Shown here: positions 24,715 to 35,381 of the stretch, piece after piece | How the letters are laid out: every line of letters starts with the position of its first letter | Numbering within the stretch: the first letter of the stretch is position 1 | DNA from: Miltoncostaea sp963771025 | Lineage (GTDB): Bacteria > Actinomycetota > Thermoleophilia > Miltoncostaeales > Miltoncostaeaceae | Reading direction: 5' to 3' | NCBI GenBank assembly: GCA_963771025.1 | Contig: CAVYRL010000005.1 | Span: 124,001 to 188,000 of the forward strand | DNA: 64,000 nucleotides | Made by a program: the position numbers and the translations under genes | The notes under the pieces: generated by a model | Databases searched by the model: none | What the model was told of the DNA's origin: nothing | What the model saw: the letters and a program-made list of their open reading frames with translations, nothing else

Positions 24715-24720
24715 CTTATA
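24715..24720 (-). promoter_or_regulatory. -10 TATAAG for the proline-rich exported protein
   Basis: Near-consensus TATAAG on the minus strand. Its position rules out the more distal TTG start of the downstream reading frame. Confidence 0.5.
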
Positions 24721-24854
24721 GCGCAGGGCGGTGGCCCCGAGATCGTGTCGCCGCCGCAAAGCTGCGGAAAGCTCACAACCCGACGCCGAAAACCGCGAAG
24801 ACTCCCCGAACGGACGGCGACGAACGAGGGGGGCCGCGCGGACCCGACGACCGT

Positions 24855-25364
24855 TCAGGTGCGGGTGGAGGTCTCCGGGAGAACCTCGCGCACCCCGCCC
24901 GCGAGCAGATCCACGACCGCTCCGCGGACGCGGTCGCGGTGGGGCAGGAACGCGGTCGACTGCACGTGCCGGATCGCCCCGCGCACGCTCGCGTCGAGGT
25001 CGGCGAACCCGCCCGCGCGCCAGGTCGGGCGCTCGCCCGTGTCGCGCGCGATCTGGTCGGCGAAGGCGTCCTCGTCGAAGCCGTGGAGGGCGCAGCCGGT
25101 GTGCTGCACGATCAGCACCTCGCGCGTGCCGAGCATGCGCTGGGAGAGGGCCAGGGAGCGCAGCGCGCCCTTGTCCACCCGGCCCCCGGAGTTGCGGATG
25201 ATGTGGGCGTCGCCGGGCTCCAGGCCGAACAGCGAGATCGGGTCGAGGCGGGCGTCCATGCAGATCACCATCGCGAGGCCCAGGCGGGGCGGGGCGGGGC
25301 GCGTGGTCGCCGGCATGTCGCGCGCGCGGGCGAGCAGAGCGTCGATCGCTCCGCTCCCGTTCAT
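24855..25364 (-). CDS. Beta-class carbonic anhydrase-like protein
   Basis: 169-residue zinc enzyme interconverting CO2 and bicarbonate. Zinc ligands are in VICMDARLDP (Cys, with the Asp-Arg dyad) and IVQHTGCALHGF (His and Cys). HIIRNSGGRV and the C-terminal RDRVRGAVVDLLAGGVREV are typical of the short Rv1284-like branch. ATG 25364 is used. Bicarbonate made here could feed the carboxylation step of purine synthesis encoded next door, but that link is only inference. Confidence 0.88.
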   Translation of the reverse strand: MNGSGAIDALLARARDMPATTRPAPPRLGLAMVICMDARLDPISLFGLEPGDAHIIRNSGGRVDKGALRSLALSQRMLGTREVLIVQHTGCALHGFDEDAFADQIARDTGERPTWRAGGFADLDASVRGAIRHVQSTAFLPHRDRVRGAVVDLLAGGVREVLPETSTRT

Positions 25365-25378
25365 TTTCGCAGGCCCGC

Positions 25379-25750
25379 TCACGTCGAGACGAGGATAGCC
25401 AGGGCGAGGACCCAGATGCCGATGACCGCGAGGGCGGCCGGCCAGCCCCCGGAGAGGGCGATGGCGACGACGATCGTGCCGAGCACCGCGCCGCCGAGCA
25501 CGATCCAGAGCGGCCACGCGACGTTGTCCACCTCGTGGCGGCCGCGTTCGTAGTTGGTGACGGGCGCCTCCCGGGGGCTGAGCGCAGTGCCCCCGCCCGT
25601 CGCCTCCATGTAGGAGTCCAGGGCGCGCATCACCTCGGCGGCCGCCCGTTCGCGATCGGGCGCGGCGGGCAGTTCGGCGAGAGCGTCCTCCAGAACGGAG
25701 CGGTACGCCTCGCGGTCGGCGCGTGAGGGCGGCGGCGATGGTGGCGTCAT
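25379..25750 (-). CDS. Small membrane protein of unknown function (123 aa)
   Basis: Unrecognised. A Pro/Ser N-terminus is followed by a helical soluble part (YRSVLEDALAELPAAPDRERAAAEVMRALDSYME) and two C-terminal membrane segments (WPLWIVLGGAVLGTIVVAIAL and AALAVIGIWVLALAILV). ATG 25750 has GGAG upstream. It is probably co-transcribed with the carbonic anhydrase 14 bases downstream, and divergent from purD. Confidence 0.6.
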   Translation of the reverse strand: MTPPSPPPSRADREAYRSVLEDALAELPAAPDRERAAAEVMRALDSYMEATGGGTALSPREAPVTNYERGRHEVDNVAWPLWIVLGGAVLGTIVVAIALSGGWPAALAVIGIWVLALAILVST

Positions 25751-25838
25751 TGCGCTCCGATGGTAGTCGAGCGCTCGGTCGATCGGCCAGGTCGGCGTCA
25801 AGCGCACCGGCGGCCGCCGCGTGTGCGAGAGTGGCGGC

Positions 25839-27124
25839 GTGAGTCGGACGGTGCTGGTCGTCGGAGGCGGAGGGCGCGAGCACGCCCTGGTGAGGGCGAT
25901 CGCCCGATCGCCCGAGCGGCCCCGGATCCTGTGTGCCGGCGGCAATGCCGGGATCGCCGCCGACGCCGAGATCATCCCCGTCCACCTCGACGATGTCGGG
26001 GGTGTCGTGGCCCTGTCGGGGGTCTTCGGAGTGGACCTCGTGGTCGTCGGCCCCGAGGCGCCGCTGGTGGCCGGGTTGTGCGACGGCCTGCGCGCCGCCG
26101 GCATCCGCGCCTTCGGCCCGTCGGCCGCGGCCGCGCGTCTGGAGGGCAGCAAGGCCTTTTCAAAAGAGGTCATGGCCGCCGCGGGCGTGCCGACCGCCCG
26201 CGCGATCACCGTGACCGGCGTCAACGCCGGCATGGCGGCCGTCGCCGAGCTCGGGTTGCCGGCGGCCGTGAAGGCCGACGGCCTTGCGGCCGGGAAGGGC
26301 GTGATGGTGGTCTCCACCGAGGCCGACGCTCGCGAGGCCCTGGAGACCTGCCTGGTGGAGTCCGCCTTCGGCGAGGCCGGCCGCGTGGTGATCGTGGAGG
26401 AGGGCATGACCGGCCCCGAGGTGTCGCTGCTGGCGATCACGGACGGCCGGGCCGTCGCCCGCTTCCCCGCCGCGCGCGACTACAAGCCGATCGGCGAGGG
26501 CAACACCGGCCCCAACACCGGGGGGATGGGCTCGGTCTCACCGGTCCCCGACATCCCCGACGCCCTGGCGGACCAGCTGGTGGACAGCGTGCACCGGCCG
26601 GTGATCGCAGAGATGGAGCGGCGCGGCGCGCCGTTCAGCGGCGTGCTCTACGCCGGGCTGATGATGACCCCGGACGGGCCGCGCGTGCTGGAGTTCAACA
26701 CCCGCTTCGGCGACCCGGAGACGCAGGCCCTGCTGCCGCGGCTCGAGGACGACGTCCTGGCGCTGTTGACCGCCGCGGCCGACGGGGAGCTGACGGACGG
26801 CCCGGTGCGGGTCCACGACGGCGCCGCGGTCGCGGTGGTGCTCGCGGCCCACGGATACCCCGGCACGCCCCGCTCCGGCGACGTGATCGAGGGCCTCGAG
26901 GAGGCCGCCGCGCTGGGCGCCGAGGTGTACCACGCGGGCACCGCGGCGGGCAGGGATGGCACCATCGTGACGGCGGGCGGGCGCGTGCTGGCGGTGAGCG
27001 CTCGCGGAGACGGGGTGGCCGACGCGCGGGCGAAGGCCTACGCCGCCGCGGAGCTCGTCCGGTTCGACGGACGGCAGATGCGCGGAGACATCGCGTCGGG
27101 AATGGAAACGGGAGACGGCGGGCC

Positions 27125-27128
<4 letters not shown>
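25839..27128 (+). CDS. purD: Phosphoribosylamine-glycine ligase
   Basis: 429-residue ATP-grasp enzyme, step 2 of purine synthesis. The N-terminal VLVVGGGGREHALVRAI, VKADGLAAGKGVMVV and the metal site LEFNTRFGDPETQ are diagnostic. GTG 25839 puts the conserved VLVVGGGGREHAL at the N-terminus; GTG 25821 is an alternative. It has no Shine-Dalgarno, and a weak -10-like GAGAGT sits six bases upstream. First gene of a ten-gene purine operon; overlaps purB by ATGA. Confidence 0.95.
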
Positions 27129-28416
<1,288 letters not shown>

Positions 28417-28420
<4 letters not shown>

Positions 28421-29256
28421 TCGACGCCGGCGCGGTCGCGGGCTATCCGCTGATCCTCGAGGGCAAGGTGCGCCAGGTGCGCGAGGTGGACGCCGAACAC
28501 CTGCTGATCGTGGCGACGGACCGCATCTCCGCGTACGACTGGATCATGCCGACGCCGATCCCCGACAAGGGGCGCATCCTCACCGCCCTCTCGGAGTTCT
28601 GGTTCGCGCGCACCACCGACATCGTCCCCAACCACCTGATCGAGATCGTGGGTGACCGGGCCATGCTGGTGCGGCGGCTGAGCATGCTGCCGGTCGAGTG
28701 CGTCGCCCGTGGCTACCTGGTCGGCTCGGGATGGGTCAACTACCAAGAGACCGGCGCGGTGTGCGGCCATGAGCTGCCTCCCGGGCTTCGCCAGGCCGAC
28801 CCGCTTCCGGAGCCGATCTTCACGCCGGCGACCAAGGCGACCGAGGGTCACGACATCAACATCACGCGCGACGAGGCGGCCGAGCTGGTGGGCGCCGACG
28901 TGCTGGCCGAGGCCGAGCGGATCACCCTGGCCCTCTACCGCCGGGCGGCCGGCCGCTGCGGGAAGGCCGGGCTGATCCTGGCCGACACCAAGTTCGAGTT
29001 GGGCACCGATCGCGATGGCACGCTGGTGCTCGGCGACGAGGCGGTGACGCCGGATTCGTCCCGGCTGTGGCCGGCCGACCGCTGGGAACCGGGGCAGAGC
29101 CCGCCGTCGTTCGATAAGCAGTACCTGCGCGACTGGCTCGACGAGATCGGCTGGGATCGCTCCTCGCCGCCTCCCGAGCTGCCCGCGGAGGTCGTCGAGG
29201 GCACCCGGGCCCGGTACATCGAGGCGCATCAGCGCATCACGGAGGTGGACGAGTGA
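28417..29256 (+). CDS. purC: SAICAR synthetase
   Basis: 279-residue phosphoribosylaminoimidazole-succinocarboxamide synthase. Motifs: LILEGKVRQVREVD, ATDRISAYDWIMPTPIPDKG, VECVARGYLVGSGW and DTKFELGTDRDGTLVLGDE. It needs CAIR made by PurE/PurK, which are not in this operon or window. GTG start overlapping purB (GTGA). Confidence 0.97.
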
Positions 29257-29489
29257 CCCAGGTGATCGTGACCGTGATGCCCAAGCAGGGCGTCCTCGAC
29301 CCCCAGGGCCAGGCGGTGGCCGGCGCTCTGGCGCAGCTCGGATTCGCCGACGTCGGGGAGGTCCGGATCGGCAAGCGCATCGAACTCGCGATCCAGGGCG
29401 ACGACCCGGCCGGCCAGGCGGAGGCCATGTGCGAGAAGCTGCTCGCCAACGCCCTGATCGAGGAGTACCGCGTGGAGGTCGCCGGGTGA
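29253..29489 (+). CDS. purS: FGAM synthase subunit PurS
   Basis: 78-residue subunit of the three-part FGAM synthetase (PurS-PurQ-PurL), used by bacteria with the short PurL. It bridges the glutaminase and synthetase; the fold is seen from VIVTVMPKQGVLDPQGQAV and DVGEVRIGKRIEL. GTG start, GTGA overlaps on both sides. Confidence 0.95.
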   Translation: MTQVIVTVMPKQGVLDPQGQAVAGALAQLGFADVGEVRIGKRIELAIQGDDPAGQAEAMCEKLLANALIEEYRVEVAG

Positions 29490-30130
29490 GCACCGTCGCC
29501 GTCGTACGCTTTCCCGGAACCCTGGATCACGACAGCGCACGACGGGCGATGGAGGGCCTCGGCGCGCGCGCCACGGAGGCCTGGCACGCCGACACCGCGT
29601 TGCCGCCCGAGACCACCGCGGTGCTGCTGCCGGGCGGCTTCTCGTATGGCGATCACCTGCGCTGCGGCGCCATCGCCAGCCGCGCGCCGATCATGGCGGC
29701 GGTGCGGCGGCACGCGGAGGCCGGAGGCCGTGTGGTGGGCATCTGCAACGGCTTCCAGGTGCTCTGCGAGTCGGGCCTGCTCCCCGGCGCCCTGCGCCGC
29801 AACCAGACGCTGTCGTTCGTCTGCCGGCAGATGTCGCTCGAGGTGGCCGACCCCGGCACCCCCTGGACCGGGGGGCTCCCGGCCGGCGCGAGCATCTCGA
29901 TCCCGGTGAAGAACAACGAGGGTGCCTGGTACGGCACCCCGGCGACGACGCGGGTGGTGCTGCGCTACCACGACGACCTGCTCGGCTCGACGGATCGCGT
30001 GGCCGGCGTGGCCAACGCGGCCGGCAACGTGATGGGCCTGATGCCCCATCCCGAGGAGGCGTGCGACCCCCTGCTGGGATCGACCGACGGCCGGCTGGTG
30101 CTGGGCGGCCTGATCGGGGTGACGGCGTGA
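29486..30130 (+). CDS. purQ: FGAM synthase glutaminase subunit PurQ
   Basis: 214-residue class I glutamine amidotransferase that supplies ammonia to PurL. The nucleophile Cys is in VVGICNGFQVL; the His-Glu pair is in LMPHPEEACD; FSYGDHLRCGAIA is a PurQ-specific block. The GTG overlapping the purS stop (GTGA) sets the N-terminus at STVAVVRFPGTLDHD. Confidence 0.96.
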   Translation: MSTVAVVRFPGTLDHDSARRAMEGLGARATEAWHADTALPPETTAVLLPGGFSYGDHLRCGAIASRAPIMAAVRRHAEAGGRVVGICNGFQVLCESGLLPGALRRNQTLSFVCRQMSLEVADPGTPWTGGLPAGASISIPVKNNEGAWYGTPATTRVVLRYHDDLLGSTDRVAGVANAAGNVMGLMPHPEEACDPLLGSTDGRLVLGGLIGVTA

Positions 30131-32307
30131 GCACCACCGAGGTCCCCCGCCACCGCCAGCTGGGCCTGACCGACGACGAGGCGGCCCGCATCCCCGAGCT
30201 GCTGGGGCGGGAGCCCTCCGACCCCGAGCTCGTCATGTTCAGCCTGATGTGGAGCGAGCACTGCTCGTACAAGCACAGCCGGCCGCTGCTGGGGGGCTTC
30301 CCCACGGCGGGAGCCCGCGTGTTGCAGGGGCCCGGGGAGAACGCCGGCGTGGTGGACGTCGGCGACGGGATCGCCGTCGCGCTGAAGATCGAGAGCCACA
30401 ACCACCCCTCCGCCGTGGAGCCCTTCGAGGGCGCGGCCACCGGGGTCGGGGGCATCGTCCGCGACATCATCGCGATGGGCGCGCGACCGATCGCGCTGCT
30501 CGACTCCCTGCGCTTCGGCGAGCTGACGAGCCCGCGCAGCCGCCACCTTTTCACGCGCTCGGTGGCCGGCATCGGCCACTACGGCAACTGCATCGGCGTC
30601 CCCACGGTCGGCGGCGAGGTGTCGTTCGACGACCGCTACGAGGAGTCGTGCCTGGTCAACGCCATGTGCGTGGGGGTGCTGAGCGCCGACGGCATGCTGC
30701 GGGCCGCGGGGTCGGGCCCGGGCAATGCGCTGGTGCTGATCGGCAACCGCACCGGGCGCGACGGCATCGGCGGGGCGAGCGTGCTGGCGTCGGCCGAACT
30801 GGACGAGGACGAGGACAAGCGCCCGTCGGTGCAGGTCAGCGATCCCTTCACCGAGCGCAAGCTGATGGACTGCTGCCTGGCGCTCGCCGCCGACGGCGCG
30901 TTCGTGGCCCTGCAGGACCTGGGCGCCGCCGGGCTGACCAGCGCGGCGAGCGAGATGGCCGCCAAGGGACGCGTCGGGCTGGACATCGATCTCGACCTGG
31001 TGCCCCTGCGCGAGCGGCTCGCCCCGGCCGAGATCCTGGTCTCCGAGAGCCAGGAGCGCATGCTGGCCGTGGTGGAGCCCGGCCGCCTCGGCGAGGTGAT
31101 CGCGGTCTGCCGCCGGTGGGACCTGGACGCGACCGCGATCGGAACCGTCACCGACGGCGAGAACCTGGTGGCGCGCTCGGGCGGCGCGGTCGTGGTGGAC
31201 CTGCCGGCCCGCCTGCTCGCCGACGAGGCGCCGACCTATGAGGTGCCACGCGCCCCGGCGCCGGCGCCCGTCCCCCTCGACCGGGCGGGCCTCCCCGAGC
31301 CGGCCGACACGGCGGCCGCCTGGACCGCGCTGCTCGCCCACCCCAACGTGGCCAGCAGGCGATGGATCTACGAGCGCTACGACCACCTGGTGGGCGCCAA
31401 CACCATCCGGCGGCCCGGCGGCGACGCCGCCGTCGTGCGCCTGCCCGGGTCGGACCGCGCGATCGCGCTGACCACCGACTGCGCGGAGCGCCACTGCGAG
31501 ATCGACCCGCGCAACGGCGGGCGGGCCTCGGTCCTCGAGGCGGCGCGCAACCTCGCGTGCGTCGGGGCCCGCCCCGTCGCCGCGACGGACTGCCTCAACT
31601 TCCCCAATCCGGAGAAGGGAGCCACGGGCTGGCGACTGGCGGAGGTCATCGCCGGAATGTCGGACGCTCTGACAGAGCTCGGCGTGCCGGTCGTTTCCGG
31701 CAACGTCTCCCTCTACAATGAGAGCGCGACGCGCTCGATCCTTCCGACACCGGTGGTGGGCATGATGGGCTTGCTGGAGCGCGCCGACGGAAGCGTCGGA
31801 CATGCCTTTCCCCGGGACGGCGATCTGGTGCTCCTGGTCGGTGACGATGGTCTCCTCGACGCGAGCGAGTACGCGGCCCGGCCCGGTGGCGCGCTTCCCG
31901 ACATCGATGTCAGCCGCGAGGTGGCGGGCATCGAGCTGGTGCTGACCGCCGCGGAGGAGGGCATCCTGACCAGCGCGCACGACGTGTCCGGCGGCGGCGT
32001 CGCCGTGGCGCTGGCCGAGTGCGCGATGGCCGGAGATCGCGGGGTGACGGTGCGTCTGGAGTCGGGTGACCGCGACGACGAGGTGCTGTTCGGGGAGGGT
32101 GGCGGCCGCATGCTGCTGACCGTCGCGGACGAGGACGCGGCCCGGCGGCTCACCGCGCTGGGCGAGGTCTCCGGCGCGCGGGTGCGGAGGATCGGAGAGG
32201 TCGGCGGCGATCGCATCGTCGTCGGGATCGGCGATCGCGAGGTGGCCCTCACCGTCGGGGACGCCCGCGACGCGTATGAGCGCGGCCTACCGGAGGCACT
32301 GGCATGA
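30127..32307 (+). CDS. purL: FGAM synthase subunit PurL (short form)
   Basis: 726-residue synthetase that converts FGAR to FGAM with ATP and ammonia from PurQ. Its length matches the short PurL type that requires PurS. Motifs: FSLMWSEHCSYKHSRPLL, KIESHNHPSAVEPFEGAATGVGGI, LQDLGAAGLTSAASEMA and SGNVSLYNES. GTG start (GTGA with purQ); overlaps purF by ATGA. Confidence 0.97.
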   Translation: MSTTEVPRHRQLGLTDDEAARIPELLGREPSDPELVMFSLMWSEHCSYKHSRPLLGGFPTAGARVLQGPGENAGVVDVGDGIAVALKIESHNHPSAVEPFEGAATGVGGIVRDIIAMGARPIALLDSLRFGELTSPRSRHLFTRSVAGIGHYGNCIGVPTVGGEVSFDDRYEESCLVNAMCVGVLSADGMLRAAGSGPGNALVLIGNRTGRDGIGGASVLASAELDEDEDKRPSVQVSDPFTERKLMDCCLALAADGAFVALQDLGAAGLTSAASEMAAKGRVGLDIDLDLVPLRERLAPAEILVSESQERMLAVVEPGRLGEVIAVCRRWDLDATAIGTVTDGENLVARSGGAVVVDLPARLLADEAPTYEVPRAPAPAPVPLDRAGLPEPADTAAAWTALLAHPNVASRRWIYERYDHLVGANTIRRPGGDAAVVRLPGSDRAIALTTDCAERHCEIDPRNGGRASVLEAARNLACVGARPVAATDCLNFPNPEKGATGWRLAEVIAGMSDALTELGVPVVSGNVSLYNESATRSILPTPVVGMMGLLERADGSVGHAFPRDGDLVLLVGDDGLLDASEYAARPGGALPDIDVSREVAGIELVLTAAEEGILTSAHDVSGGGVAVALAECAMAGDRGVTVRLESGDRDDEVLFGEGGGRMLLTVADEDAARRLTALGEVSGARVRRIGEVGGDRIVVGIGDREVALTVGDARDAYERGLPEALA

Positions 32308-33737
32308 GCCCGATCGACGACGACTCCCCCAAGGAGGAGTGCGGGGTCTTCGGCATCGCCGCCCCCCCCGGTCGCGAGGTCTCGCGGCTGACCTACTACG
32401 CGCTCCATGCGCTGCAGCATCGCGGCCAGGAGAGCGCCGGCATCGCCGCCCGCGACGACGGCCGGGTGACCATCCAGCGCGACCTCGGCCTGGTGAGCGC
32501 CGTCTTCGACGAGCCCTCCCTCCGCAGCCTGACCGGCGACGCGGCGATCGGCCATGTGCGCTATTCGACCACCGGCGCCAACAAGTGGGACAACGCGCAG
32601 CCGGTCGCCCACAGTCGCGGCGACGACATCGTCGCCCTCGGGCACAACGGGAACCTCACCAACACCGGTGAGTTGCGCGCCGAGATGGAGCTGGCCGGCG
32701 TGGACCTGCGCGCGAGCACCGACTCCGAGATCGTGGCCGCGATGCTCGCCGCCGAGGAGGGCAGCCTGCTCACCGCCGTCTGCGCGGTGATGCCGCGCCT
32801 GGTGGGCGCCTACTCGGTGGTGGCGATCACGAGCCGCGAGCTCGTCGCCTTCCGGGACGCCCACGGCGTGCGGCCCCTGGTGCTCGGACGCCTGGAGGAG
32901 GGCGGCTGGTGCGTCGCCTCCGAGACCTGCGCCTTCGATCAGATCGGCGCGCGATTCGAGCGCGACGTCCGCCCCGGTGAAGCCATCCGGGTGACCGCGA
33001 CGGGCATCGAGAGCCGCCAGGCGCTGCCGTCGGCCGGCGGGCAGCTGTGCGTGTTCGAGCACATCTACTTCGCCCGCCCGGACAGTCAGATGGACGGGAC
33101 GACGGTGTGGGAGTCGCGCCGGGCGATGGGCGCGGAGCTGGCGCGCGAGAGCCCCGCGGAGGCGGACCTCGTGGTGGGCCTGCCCGACAGCGGCACGCCC
33201 GCGGCCATCGGATTCGCCGGCGAGTCGGGTATCCCGTACGCCGAGGCCGTGGTGCGCAACCGCTACGTCGGCCGCAGCTTCATCCAGCCCGACCAGGCGC
33301 TGCGCCAGCACGGCATCCGCCTCAAGTTCAACCCGCTGCCCGCCGTGATCCGCGGCAAGCGGCTGGTGGTGGTGGACGACTCGATCGTGCGGGGCAACAC
33401 CACGCGCCAGATCGTCGCCATGCTGCTGGACGCGGGCGCCGTCGAGGTGCACATGCGCGTCTCGAGCCCGCCGATCCTGTGGCCGTGCTTCTACGGCATC
33501 GACATGGCCGACCGCTCGGAGCTGGTCGCGGCCAACAACACCGTCGAGGAGATCGCCGCGCTGACGGGCGCGCGGTCGCTGGCCTACCTCTCGCGCGAGG
33601 GTCTCCAGCGCGCCCTCGGGCGCCCCGCCTCGTCGTTCTGCCGCGCGTGCTTCACCGGCGAGTACCCGATCGCGATCCCCGACTCGTCGCTCAAGATGCG
33701 CTTCGAGCCGGGCAGCCGCGAGCCCGCCCGCGCCTAG
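32304..33737 (+). CDS. purF: Amidophosphoribosyltransferase
   Basis: 477-residue enzyme of the first step of purine synthesis, PRPP plus glutamine to phosphoribosylamine. A 12-residue propeptide precedes the catalytic Cys13 (EECGVFGIAA). The PRPP motif VVVDDSIVRGNTTRQIV is present. Cysteines in SPPILWPCFYG and ASSFCRACFTGEYP match the Fe-S-cluster type (B. subtilis-like), which is self-processed and oxygen-sensitive. A hairpin follows immediately after the stop. Confidence 0.97.
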   Translation: MSPIDDDSPKEECGVFGIAAPPGREVSRLTYYALHALQHRGQESAGIAARDDGRVTIQRDLGLVSAVFDEPSLRSLTGDAAIGHVRYSTTGANKWDNAQPVAHSRGDDIVALGHNGNLTNTGELRAEMELAGVDLRASTDSEIVAAMLAAEEGSLLTAVCAVMPRLVGAYSVVAITSRELVAFRDAHGVRPLVLGRLEEGGWCVASETCAFDQIGARFERDVRPGEAIRVTATGIESRQALPSAGGQLCVFEHIYFARPDSQMDGTTVWESRRAMGAELARESPAEADLVVGLPDSGTPAAIGFAGESGIPYAEAVVRNRYVGRSFIQPDQALRQHGIRLKFNPLPAVIRGKRLVVVDDSIVRGNTTRQIVAMLLDAGAVEVHMRVSSPPILWPCFYGIDMADRSELVAANNTVEEIAALTGARSLAYLSREGLQRALGRPASSFCRACFTGEYPIAIPDSSLKMRFEPGSREPARA

Positions 33738-33760
33738 AGGTCTTTCATCCTGAAAGACCT
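33738..33760 (+). terminator. Hairpin between purF and purM
   Basis: Nine-base perfect inverted repeat AGGTCTTTC / GAAAGACCT with a five-base loop ATCCT, starting one base after the purF stop. There is no long T-run. It is the one junction in the purine operon where genes do not overlap, so it may attenuate or process the transcript, separating purD-F from purM-N-H. Confidence 0.55.
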
Positions 33761-33778
33761 TCTGAGCACAACCGGGAC

Positions 33779-34753
33779 GTGAGGGACGTGGACGGCCGGA
33801 TCTCCTATCGCGACGCGGGCGTCGATCTGGACGCCGCTCGGCGCCACACCGAGGCCATCTCCGCCATGGTCGCCGGCGGGCAGACCGGGTTCGCCGCCGC
33901 CCACCCGATGCCGCCGGGGATGCGGGAGCCGATGCTGGTCAGCTGCACCGACGGCGTCGGCACCAAGCTGCTGCTGGCCCAGGAGCTCGGGCGCATCGGG
34001 GGGCTGGGCCAGGATCTCGTGGCGATGTGCGTCAACGACCTCGCATGCACCGGGGCACGGCCGCTGGTCTTCCTCGACTACCTCGCCGTGGGGCGGCTGG
34101 ACCCGGACGAGGCGGCGGTGCTGGTGCGATCGATCGCCGACGCCTGCGCCGCGGTGGGCTGCGCCCTGGCGGGCGGCGAGACGGCAGAGATGCCGGGCCT
34201 CTACTCGCCGGGGCACTTCGACCTCGCCGGCTTCGCGTGCGGCGTGGTCGAACGCGCCGACATGCTCGGCCCGCACCGGGTGCGCGGGGGCGACGCGATC
34301 GTGGGCATCCCCTCCTCGGGCTTCCACTCCAACGGCTACTCGCTGGTGCGGGCCTTGGTCCGCGAAGGGGCGCTCACGCTCGACCCCGAGCTGCTGCTGG
34401 CCCCCACCCGCCTCTACGTGAACGACATCACCGGGCTGGCCGCGGCCGGCGTCGAGGTGCACGCCGTCGCGCACATCACCGGCGGAGGCATCCCCGAGAA
34501 CCTGCCGCGCGCGCTGCCCGAGGGACTGCGGGCGGTCGTCGCTCCGGGGTCGTGGGAGCGCGGTCCGGCGTACGACGGGCTGCTCGCCGGGGGCCGTGTG
34601 GACGAGGACGAGGCCTGGAGCACCTTCAACATGGGCCTGGGCATGTGCGTGATCGTCGATCCCTCCGACGTGGCGGCCGTGACGGCCGTCGTCTCCGACG
34701 CCCGCGAGGTGGGCCGCGTCGAGGTCGGTTCCCCGGGGGTGCTGCGTGGCTGA
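33779..34753 (+). CDS. purM: AIR synthetase (phosphoribosylformylglycinamidine cyclo-ligase)
   Basis: 324-residue enzyme closing the imidazole ring. Motifs: ISYRDAGVDLDAARR, VSCTDGVGTKLLLA, CVNDLACTGARPLVFLDYLA, GGETAEMPGLYSPGHFDLAGF and HITGGGIPENLPR. GTG 33779 is used; GTG 33788 is possible. The 3' end overlaps purN by eight bases. Confidence 0.95.
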   Translation: MRDVDGRISYRDAGVDLDAARRHTEAISAMVAGGQTGFAAAHPMPPGMREPMLVSCTDGVGTKLLLAQELGRIGGLGQDLVAMCVNDLACTGARPLVFLDYLAVGRLDPDEAAVLVRSIADACAAVGCALAGGETAEMPGLYSPGHFDLAGFACGVVERADMLGPHRVRGGDAIVGIPSSGFHSNGYSLVRALVREGALTLDPELLLAPTRLYVNDITGLAAAGVEVHAVAHITGGGIPENLPRALPEGLRAVVAPGSWERGPAYDGLLAGGRVDEDEAWSTFNMGLGMCVIVDPSDVAAVTAVVSDAREVGRVEVGSPGVLRG

Positions 34754-35381
34754 GGCGCCGCTGCGGGTGGCGGTGCTGGTGTCGGGCGGGGGTTCCAACC
34801 TGCAGAGCCTGATCGACACCGTGCACGCGCCCGGTGGCCCGATCGAGATCGTGCTGGTGGTCAGCTCGCGCGCCGACGTCCCGGCCATCGGCAGGGCCGA
34901 GAGGGCCGGGATACCGAGCCGCGTGGTGAGCCTCGGCGGGCGCGAGCGGGCAATCCGCGACGCGGAGCTGGGCGACGTGGTGGCCGAGGCGTCGCCCGGA
35001 CTGGTGGTGCTGGCGGGGTGGATGAGCATCCTCACCGGCGTGTTCCTGGACCGGTTCCCGGACCGGGTGATCAACCTGCACCCGTCGTTGCTCCCCGCGT
35101 TCCCCGGCCTGCACGCGATCCCGCAGGCGCTGGCCTGGGGGGTGCGCTACACGGGGGTCACGGTGCACTTCGCGGAAGAGGTCGTGGACGGTGGTCCGGC
35201 CATCCTGCAGGAGCCCGTTCCGGTGTTGTACGGTGACGACGAGGAGGCGCTCACCGCACGCATCCGCGAGGTGGAGCATCGTCTTGTGCCCGCGGCGGTG
35301 CGCCTGTTCGCGCAGGGCAGGGTGCGCCGCGACGCGGTCGATCGACGCAAGGTCCAGATCGTCTCTCTGGAGGGTGAGTGA
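34746..35381 (+). CDS. purN: Phosphoribosylglycinamide formyltransferase
   Basis: 211-residue folate-dependent GAR transformylase. Motifs: RVAVLVSGGGSNLQSLID, the active-site block INLHPSLLPAFPGLHA, and YTGVTVHFAEEVVDGGPAI with the catalytic Asp region. GTG start. No formate-dependent PurT is seen, so this is the step-3 enzyme here. GTGA overlap with purH. Confidence 0.96.
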   Translation: MAEAPLRVAVLVSGGGSNLQSLIDTVHAPGGPIEIVLVVSSRADVPAIGRAERAGIPSRVVSLGGRERAIRDAELGDVVAEASPGLVVLAGWMSILTGVFLDRFPDRVINLHPSLLPAFPGLHAIPQALAWGVRYTGVTVHFAEEVVDGGPAILQEPVPVLYGDDEEALTARIREVEHRLVPAAVRLFAQGRVRRDAVDRRKVQIVSLEGE

